15,640 bases of DNA, taken from positions 1 to 15,640 of the forward strand of contig JAKJEK010000006.1 in assembly GCA_022705465.1 (NCBI GenBank), read 5' to 3'. Below, one piece after another: positions 6,041-12,900 of this stretch (its first letter is position 1; every line of letters starts with the position of its first letter). The stretch comes from Patescibacteria group bacterium. GTDB lineage: Bacteria > Patescibacteriota > UBA1384 > XYA2-FULL-43-10 > 1-14-0-10-43-13. A program made the translations under genes and the position numbers. Under the pieces are notes generated by a model. The model did no database searches and was not told the origin of the DNA. It saw only the letters and a list, made by a program, of their open reading frames with translations.

Positions 6041-7147
6041 ATGAAAGCAACGATATTACAATCAAACTTTGCCAAGGGTTTAAATCAAGTATCAAGAGTT
6101 GTCGCCAGCCGGACCACTCTTCCTGTCTTGGGCAATATTCTAATTGTGGCTAAAAAGGGCAAAATCACCTTCTCTGCCACTGATTTGGAAGTTGGAATTA
6201 CTACCCACGTCGCCGGTAAAGTTGAAGAAGATGGTGAAATCACCATACCTGCCCGCTTGCTATTGGATTTTATCTCCAATAATACTGATGAAACGATCGA
6301 ATTGGTCTTAGTTGACACCAAAATTCACCTTAAGTCTGAGCACTACGAGGCGAATATCAGTGGTATTTCCGCTGAGGAATTTCCCACAATTCCCAATCCG
6401 CCGGAAGATGTTTTTTGTTCGCTCAAGCGCAGTGATTTCGTTGATGCTATCAAGAAGGTCGCCATTGCTCCGGCCAATGATGAAACCAGACCGGTTCTGG
6501 CCGGGATCTATTTCCATTTTAACGGTAAAGTATTGACGATGGCCGCTACTGACTCTTATCGTTTGGCTGAAAAAAAGGTTAATCTTGAATCCAGTATTCC
6601 AGAGAAGAAACTTATCGTCCCTTCGCGCACCATGACTGAAGTACTACGCCTTCTATCTGCTTTGGAGAATATTGAGGAAATTGCCTTATCATCAACTGAA
6701 AATCAGGTCTTTTTCCAGATTGGCGAGACACACCTTGTCTCCCGTGTTATCGAGGGAGCCTTCCCGAATTATTCCCAGATTATTCCGAGCGGTTATAAAG
6801 TTTTAGCCAAGGAAGATTACCGTGAGTTCCTGGCTGCGCTCAAGATGACCTCTCTTTTTGCTAAGGATGCTGCCAACAATATTAAAATCAAGACCACCGA
6901 TCAGAACCTAATTATCTCCTCTGCCCACGCCCAAAGCGGTGACGCCACTTCCAAAGTATCTGCTGAAGTTTCCGGTAATGACATGGAAATTGCTTTTAAT
7001 GCCAGGTATTTATTAGACGCATTACAGGCTGTTTCTTCAAAAGCGGTTACCCTAAAACTCAATGACAGTAGTTCGGCTGCCGTCCTCGAATTTGATCAAG
7101 ATAAAAACTATCTCTATATCATCATGCCTTTAAAGATCGAAGGTTGA
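6041..7147 (+). CDS. dnaN: DNA polymerase III sliding clamp (beta subunit)
   Basis: The 368-aa length is normal for the bacterial beta clamp. Three clamp domains are visible by sequence rhythm. The first opens MKATILQSNFAKGLNQVSRVVASRTTLPVLGNILI. The second includes NDETRPVLAGIYFHF and the TDSYRLA motif. The C-terminus YLYIIMPLKIEG matches the family's YVLMPMR-type end. The ring-shaped dimer tethers polymerase III and many repair proteins to DNA. ATG at 6041 has a strong Shine-Dalgarno (AAGGAG, 6031-6036). The TGA stop at 7145-7147 is 14 bp before the probable recF ATG and overlaps an alternative recF TTG, so the two genes are probably one transcript. Confidence 0.98.
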   Translation: MKATILQSNFAKGLNQVSRVVASRTTLPVLGNILIVAKKGKITFSATDLEVGITTHVAGKVEEDGEITIPARLLLDFISNNTDETIELVLVDTKIHLKSEHYEANISGISAEEFPTIPNPPEDVFCSLKRSDFVDAIKKVAIAPANDETRPVLAGIYFHFNGKVLTMAATDSYRLAEKKVNLESSIPEKKLIVPSRTMTEVLRLLSALENIEEIALSSTENQVFFQIGETHLVSRVIEGAFPNYSQIIPSGYKVLAKEDYREFLAALKMTSLFAKDAANNIKIKTTDQNLIISSAHAQSGDATSKVSAEVSGNDMEIAFNARYLLDALQAVSSKAVTLKLNDSSSAAVLEFDQDKNYLYIIMPLKIEG

Positions 7148-7161
7148 TATATAACACTTCT

Positions 7162-8214
7162 ATGTTGTCACGCCTTAGGCTGGAAAATTTTCGCAACCAC
7201 CAGAATTTTGAGTTGTCTCTCTCTAATATGGTTGTATTGGTTGGGCCGAACGGCGTCGGTAAGAGCAATATCCTTGAGGCTATCGTTGTCCTGGCTTTTT
7301 GCCGTTCTTTCCGTGAAGAAACCAAGCAAAACCTCATCAATCACCAGGCGCAATTTGCTCGGGTTACCGGCGACGATCTTGAGGTGTTTATGGGCAAAGA
7401 ACCTCAGTTCTGTATGAAAACTAAGGCCCGGGGTGTGGCAACCAAAGTTACTGATTTTGTCGGAATGTTGCCGGCCGTGGTCTTTTCGCCTGAAATGCTT
7501 GATATCATCACCGGTAGTCCGGCCCAACGCCGTCGGTTTTTAGACATTATGCTCTGCCAGGTTGATCGTGAGTATCTAGAGTCATTGGTTAATTACAATC
7601 GGATTAGAAAACGCCGCAACTCTCTACTCCATCGTCTTCGTGAATCGGGTGGCGACCCTAGTGAGTTGGATTACTGGGACAACGAATTAGCTAATCACGG
7701 ATCTGTGATTCAGGCTAAACGGCGTGATGCCGTTGTCTTTTTCAACGACCTTTTAAGTACTACCTATCAACAAATTGCTGACAACCAAGACAGTTCTTTA
7801 AAGCTGACATATATCTCGAATTTTTCTAACCTGGGTGAGTCTCTGCGCAATCATCGCTCTCGCGAGATTGCTGCCGCTACTACCCTCTATGGCCCTCACC
7901 GTGATGATCTGGAATTTTATTTAAATAACCAAAATACTGCACACTTTGCCTCCAGGGGCGAAATGAAGTCGTCAATCATGGCCTTAAAGATGGCTGAATT
8001 ACGGTATATTGAGAACAAAAGAAAGGACTTGCCAGGAATTCAGATCACTAAACCCCTGCTCTTGTTAGACGATGTTTTCTCGGAATTTGACCCTCTTCGC
8101 CGCTTGCACCTTAGTCGTTTAATTCATGACTATCAGACAATCGTCACCACTGCCGATCAAAACTTTGTTGAACCCGAAACCATGAAACATGCCCAGGTTG
8201 TTTCCATTGGCTAA
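7162..8214 (+). CDS. recF: DNA replication/repair protein RecF
   Basis: The frame is open from a TTG at 7144, but ATG at 7162 gives the usual RecF start, MLSRLRLENFRNH, so 350 aa is preferred. Walker A is GPNGVGKS (28-35). The ABC-type signature region is FASRGEMKSS (262-271). Walker B and D-loop are LLLLDDVFSEFD (299-310), and YGPHRDD (243-249) is also conserved. RecF is an SMC-like ATPase that loads RecA at gaps with RecO and RecR. No good Shine-Dalgarno precedes the ATG, which fits translational coupling to dnaN. gyrB does not follow, unlike the common order. Confidence 0.96.
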   Translation: MLSRLRLENFRNHQNFELSLSNMVVLVGPNGVGKSNILEAIVVLAFCRSFREETKQNLINHQAQFARVTGDDLEVFMGKEPQFCMKTKARGVATKVTDFVGMLPAVVFSPEMLDIITGSPAQRRRFLDIMLCQVDREYLESLVNYNRIRKRRNSLLHRLRESGGDPSELDYWDNELANHGSVIQAKRRDAVVFFNDLLSTTYQQIADNQDSSLKLTYISNFSNLGESLRNHRSREIAAATTLYGPHRDDLEFYLNNQNTAHFASRGEMKSSIMALKMAELRYIENKRKDLPGIQITKPLLLLDDVFSEFDPLRRLHLSRLIHDYQTIVTTADQNFVEPETMKHAQVVSIG

Positions 8215-8401
8215 GATTATCATTCGAGCGAGCGTAGCGAGTCAAGAACGACCTTCAAATCACTTTACTGTTCGAATTCTGAAGGGACACTATGAGCGCA
8301 ATCGAAAACCCGCAACCACGCAATGTGGTTAGGATCATAATTCATATTTAAGAATCAAATTTATTAAACCATTGGCGTTATTAAACCTGGAGGGGTAAGC
8401 C
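8215..8401. other. recF-DUF721 intergenic region with two small dyads
   Basis: This 187-bp gap holds a short repetitive element of the GAGCGAGCGTAGCGAG type (8226-8241). It also has a small hairpin with arms AACCAC / GTGGTT around GCAAT (about 8319-8335). Neither has a T-run typical of a terminator. No convincing promoter for the following gene was found. Confidence 0.4.
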
Positions 8402-8680
8402 ATGAAGAAGTTAAGCGACTTTCTTAAGCCGACACTGGCTGGGAAAGGGCTCAAAAAGGGCGCAGAAGGCGCAGAGGTGTGTTTTTATGCCAAAGAATGG
8501 GGCAAAGATCTCTTGGATCCAATATCGTTCTCTCGGGGCATTTTAAAGGTTTCTGTCAGCTCATCCTCAGCCGCTCAGGCTTTGGTTATGGAAGAGGAGG
8601 AATTAATTAAAGTAATTAATACTAAAATTGGCCATCCGCTGGTTAAGTCCATCAAGGTTGTTAACTCCGGCAAGTCGTAA
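8402..8680 (+). CDS. DUF721 / DciA-like protein
   Basis: The 92-aa protein has the DUF721 core in its C-terminal half: GILKVSVSSSSAAQALVMEEEELIKVINTKIG, then VKSIKVVNSG. This matches the pattern L-x-V-x-SS-x-A-x2-L-x4-L-x2-LN of the family. DUF721 includes DciA, which helps load the replicative helicase DnaB in bacteria lacking DnaC or DnaI. Location beside dnaA, dnaN and recF agrees with that role. It is shorter than many DciA proteins. A strong Shine-Dalgarno (GGAGGGG, 8389-8395) supports the ATG. The family call is by motif only; DciA function is inferred. Confidence 0.75.
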   Translation: MKKLSDFLKPTLAGKGLKKGAEGAEVCFYAKEWGKDLLDPISFSRGILKVSVSSSSAAQALVMEEEELIKVINTKIGHPLVKSIKVVNSGKS

Positions 8681-8694
8681 TCTACTTAGCCCTC

Positions 8695-8723
8695 TTGAAA
8701 AAATAATTAAATTATGTTATAAT
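8695..8723 (+). promoter_or_regulatory. Strong sigma70-type promoter for the secreted protein gene
   Basis: TTGAAA (8695-8700), a 17-nt AT-rich spacer and an exact TATAAT (8718-8723) with a TG just upstream. This is the best consensus promoter in the window. The predicted start near 8730 gives a leader of about 57 nt with a hairpin and a good Shine-Dalgarno. Confidence 0.85.
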
Positions 8724-8740
8724 ATATAGTTCGGTGTTTA

Positions 8741-8759
8741 ATCGCTAATCGTTAGCGAT
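8741..8759 (+). repeat. Leader hairpin or operator in the 5' UTR
   Basis: Perfect 8-bp arms ATCGCTAA / TTAGCGAT with a 3-nt loop (TCG), starting about 11 nt after the predicted transcription start and ending 27 nt before the ATG. It could stabilise the mRNA or be an operator. There is no T-run, so it is not a terminator. Confidence 0.5.
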
Positions 8760-8786
8760 CTTCTGTGCTTCAGGAAAGGACGTGCA

Positions 8787-9899
8787 ATGAGAACGCTGAT
8801 CATCGTGCTGATCGTGTGTGTGTTCGCGGTTCCGGCGGGGGCGGTTGACAGTGCGATGGTCAACGCCACCGCAGGAGTGATTCAGAACGCCGCAACCCCC
8901 GGCTGGGAACGCATGTCTCAGCCATACGGAGTTCCTGCCAGCGAGATGCGCCACTTCGTGGCGCCGGTCATTCCGCCGACCTTCAAGCTGACCAAGCGTG
9001 AGGTTATGGCGGTCGTGGCCATCGGCGCCGAGGGCGCTTTCGCCGACGTGCCGGTTAGTCAGATTGCCATCTGGGTGCAGAAGGCGGCCATTCGCTACGT
9101 CGCTGCCGTCGGCCCTCAGCGCGGTCTGGCGGCCTACGAAGGCACTCCCTGCCCCGGTCAGCTGGTCTTGGAGATCACTGTCCGGGCAGTGGCTGGTGAG
9201 GAGCGCCACCACAACAGTTCGGTCGACGAAACCGACTACCGTCACACCAGTGACGAGCATCGGCGGACCGTTCAGGTGGTTTACCTCACTCTCCAGCCGG
9301 TCATCTACCGGCTGACGGCGACTGGCGGCAAAGAGATCGTTGCGGCTTCGGCTGCCCGCATCTCGGCCTCGGAGTCGGTGGAAAATGCGAGCTTCAGCGC
9401 CCGTACCTTCCGCATCGACTACCAGCGCTATTATGCTGGCCGCTGGTTGCAGCACCGCTCCAACAGCTTCGGCTTTGAGCGGGATGCCAACCTCGACCGC
9501 GAGGTGATGGTCGACTCCCTGAGCCAACGTTTGGCTCAGGAATCGGTCGTCTTAAGCCTCCAGGAGTTGGCGGTTGCCAACCAGCACCAGCAGTTCATCG
9601 AGCGTGCCACCGTTCCGGATGCCATCCGGGTAGTGGACGTCGATGGCGGCGAGGTCTGGTTGAACGCCGGGCACGAGAAGAAGCTCGTGCTCTGGCAGAC
9701 GCTGATCGTCGCCCAGGAGATTCGGCGCGATCCTGAAAATCCCTCGCGGATAATTCGGGTCGTCGCCAAGGCGCGCCTCAAGATTGAGCGCTTCCGCCTT
9801 ACTCCCGGCGGCGACCGGGTCGCGGTCTGCAGCGTAGTTCAGGGTTCGGTTGAGGCCGGTGATACGGTCTTTATTGATCCCTACGCAGAAGACCAATAA
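8787..9899 (+). CDS. Secreted GC-rich protein, possible FlgT-C/CsgG-associated-like C-terminal domain
   Basis: The 370-aa protein has a clear Sec signal peptide (MRTLIIVLIVCVFAVPAGA, likely cut after A19). The mature part divides into a V/A-rich region (60-135, with PCPGQLVLEITVRAVAG), a basic/His-rich stretch (139-161) and a helical region (235-272). The C-terminal beta-rich stretch (278-365) runs IRVVDVDGGEVWLNAG, then DPENPSRIIRVVAKARLKIERF, then VVQGSVEAGDTVFID. That last pattern resembles the C-terminal domain of FlgT and similar domains beside CsgG-like proteins, but only by eye. GC is far above its neighbours (41 of 60 bases in 9001-9060; 20 of 60 in dnaA at 4741-4800). The Shine-Dalgarno AGGAAAGGA precedes the ATG. 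Function is unknown; the strong promoter suggests high expression. Confidence 0.85.
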   Translation: MRTLIIVLIVCVFAVPAGAVDSAMVNATAGVIQNAATPGWERMSQPYGVPASEMRHFVAPVIPPTFKLTKREVMAVVAIGAEGAFADVPVSQIAIWVQKAAIRYVAAVGPQRGLAAYEGTPCPGQLVLEITVRAVAGEERHHNSSVDETDYRHTSDEHRRTVQVVYLTLQPVIYRLTATGGKEIVAASAARISASESVENASFSARTFRIDYQRYYAGRWLQHRSNSFGFERDANLDREVMVDSLSQRLAQESVVLSLQELAVANQHQQFIERATVPDAIRVVDVDGGEVWLNAGHEKKLVLWQTLIVAQEIRRDPENPSRIIRVVAKARLKIERFRLTPGGDRVAVCSVVQGSVEAGDTVFIDPYAEDQ

Positions 9900-9903
9900 C
9901 AAC

Positions 9904-9936
9904 AAAGGTGGCACCCTGCGGTGCCACCTTTTCTTT
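9904..9936. terminator. Strong rho-independent terminator between convergent genes
   Basis: A perfect 12-bp stem, AAAGGTGGCACC / GGTGCCACCTTT with loop CTGC, is followed on the plus strand by TCTTTT. It ends the transcript of the secreted protein gene, 4 nt past its stop. On the minus strand it lies after the giant gene's stop and is followed by a short T-run, so it may serve both directions. Confidence 0.9.
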
Positions 9937-9946
9937 TGGTAAAACC

Positions 9947-12900
9947 TTAAAACCCTATATGCGTCCAACCAATCGTTTGAGGATTCGACCAGATTCCCGA
10001 TCTGGTTTCCCCTGATCCTCCACATACACCCTTGGTATCCGCTTCCATTCCATATCTTTTAAAGCATAAGTCGCTGCTGATTCTTGGTAGTAACGCTGCC
10101 ACATCCTCCTGCCGCCCGGTCATAATTTGCGTTGGCATGAGCGGTGCCTTGGGATCGCTGAATCTCGGGCTATTCTGTATCTCCAGCATATCAATCAGCA
10201 ATCGCCTTGCCTTATACTGTGCCGCCCGCTTAGAATTAACCTGCATTTCCTCGCTGCTCTTGCCATTCCACACCCCAAGTCCGGCGACATCTGTTACTGT
10301 TGGGGATGGCGGGGACTCAGCAACCGGATAATACCCGTCAGCTGAACACTTGTACTCAATCTTATAGTAACCAAACAGGTTCATCACAATAAACATACCG
10401 ATGGCAATATATGCCGTTGCCGGATTGGCAAAGAAGGCTCCGCCATTAGTAAGGAGATATGTAACTCCAGCCTCGACTGCCAACCCAACCAAGATCATAC
10501 CTGTGCCGGGCACCAACCCAAGCGCCTCTTCAGCTTGGGCAATCTGCTTACCAAATAGCTTACCGATTGCTGTAGTAATCAGGAATGAATAAAGACTAAT
10601 TTGAGCCTTGGTTGAAGCATCAATTGCTGGCCCCGCTGCTTTAGTAGCACTACCAGCCGCTGCATCTGCAGTTGCGCTTCCACCGCTCTGTTGGATTGCT
10701 TCCTGCGCTCTTTGTGATGAATTACCCAAGGCTGTTTGAAAAGCATCTCTTGCCTCCGCTGCTTGCTGGTTAACACTAGCGAGATATCCCTGTCCAACAG
10801 GGCCGCTAAAGGCAGATCCACCGGCTGCAGCTGCCCCGTTAACGAAACTAGCCGCCTCAGACGCAGTTTTCCAAGCCTGGGCCAGATTATTTAAATTGCG
10901 CATCTCATTAGCGAACCGGATAGCTTTGTAAGCCCCCACCGCCAGATTAAAGGCTTGGAACGAGGTTCCTGGCGGCAGCCCTAGTTTTTTGTCTGCCCAG
11001 GCAAATATTTTGTTTTGGGCCCAATTCATTACTGCTGAACCAATTGTTTGAACTTGCTGTCCTGATCCGAGTGTATGGGTGTGGGTTAGTGAGTCGCCGT
11101 CAACGCCAAGTGAGAATCCCCAGTCTCCCGTTGCAATTCCGGTAAATATGCCTTCAATAAATTCCGGATTGAGGCTTACCCCAAACCAGTCACGCGAGTT
11201 TCTGGAAACATAATCGCGAAGCAATCCGTATCCTGGAGAGGCCATGAATTGGTCGAGTGTTAAGTTACCTTGAGCGAAAGCCGCCACCGTTAACACAGTG
11301 CCTAAAATTTCCGGCGGCACAGCATCAAAAGTAATTGGTCCAATACGTCCACGGAGTAAGCCGTTATGCAGATAGGCGGCCAATGCTAACTGTTTAGTTG
11401 CCGCGTCGCCCTTCAACATTGCTTGAGCAAACCCAGGGAAGATATTTTCATCCATCTTCCAGAGCATCGCGTCTAATAGGCGGTACTGCAGGGTTTCTCT
11501 AAATATCTTTCTCGACTGTTCTTTTGCGTCATCTTCACGTCTTCTTAAATCGTCACTCCTTGATCTGGCGCTGGCAGCGCTTTCTTCGCATTCCCAGGCG
11601 TAATCCTCCCACATCTCTGCTTCTTCCGGGGTGGCCGCAGTTTCTGCCATAAACCAGGCATTGTCAGCCTCGTTCTCCCAGTATGCTGGTGCGCCATGAA
11701 CTTCTGTTCGGAAATCCGATAGAGTTTGCGGGTTCCAGTCAGCCGAGGTCGGGTCAACATGGTATTGCGCCTGGGTGGTTGAAGTGTTGGCTGCAACTAG
11801 ATTCGTCCCGCTTCTCATCGGATTGCCGCCAGCCACATAATCTCCCGTTGTCATACACTGTAACGTCCCAACCGCATAACCATTGCTTCCCGTACAAACA
11901 TTACCAAAGCTATATCCAATTCTGGGATCGGGAGCACTCCCACCGTTTTCCGGATGCATAAAGCCCCAGGTTGCGGCGTCAACTGCTGCCGCGTCGGCCC
12001 CTGGATGGCCGAACAATGAATATTTAATATCTTCGTAGGATATTCTCATGGCTGGCGGAATTGGTCTATCGCTACCGGTTCCGTCAATCACCACATAGAC
12101 GTAATTTGCCGCCATGGCAACGCCAACCGCTTCCAGATAACGCAGGTCGCCGCCAAATACCATCTCTCTAACGTCGGCAACCGGCATGTTCACGCCAACG
12201 CGCTGGCCATCTATCTCAACATCACGAATGTAATTGGATATTTGTTCGGACATCACATCCATTGCCCAGTCAACTGTTGCATCGATTACTGTGCCGAGAC
12301 CACTACCAGGCCGGGTTCCCATCACTGCATTACGCCGACTAGCTTTGCAATCACTGGTTCTTTGGTTACCGTTATGTATTTGTTCACTTAATGTTCCAAG
12401 GTTATTCCTGGCCTGTTCCCACCTTCCCTCCTGGTCATCTCTCCGCCTGGCAAAATCTGTATCTGATTCTCCCTCTCTTTGCGTCACTGCAGGTTCGTAT
12501 AACACGGCCAGGTTGCTCTCGTATGCGCGGTTTAGTTCGACGTTCTCCCCGTTCGGGTAAACACTGGCGATACACTGGCGTTCTAATTCAGCTGATTGAT
12601 CATTTCTGCGTTCAATCGCAGACGCAATCCGTTTATATAGGGCAGTAAATGACATGAGGGTATTCGGATCCCGGCGGAACCTGGCATCCAGTTTTTTCGC
12701 CGCTTGTTCACCTAGAATCAGATGGGCATCCTCGGGATTGCTTAAAATCCGGTGAATTGTCCCCTGCTCGAGTCCAGCCTTATCATCCAGGTTTAACGAG
12801 AAGAGTTTGCTCACGTTCTGATAAACATAAGCCCAGTTATGATACATATCATCCGTACAATGGCCGTTCATATCAAACCTTGAACATGTTGTGACCCGGT

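Noticed and set aside
7144..7161. Upstream TTG start for recF overlapping the dnaN stop
   Set aside because: ATG at 7162 gives the canonical RecF N-terminus, while the extra six residues match no family pattern and the SD-like AAGG would be too close to the TTG.
8293..8352. 19-codon frame with GAAGGG upstream in the recF-DUF721 gap
   Set aside because: It is too short to judge, overlaps a small hairpin, and its peptide resembles nothing known.
8745..9527. Open frame of 260 codons on the minus strand opposite the secreted protein gene
   Set aside because: It is antisense to a gene with signal peptide, promoter and Shine-Dalgarno. High GC makes long shadow frames common, and its translation is low-complexity, rich in H, R, D and G, with no domain.
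9552..10025. 157-codon minus-strand frame spanning the terminator
   Set aside because: It crosses the strong terminator hairpin, overlaps two better genes, and shows no domain or ribosome-binding site.
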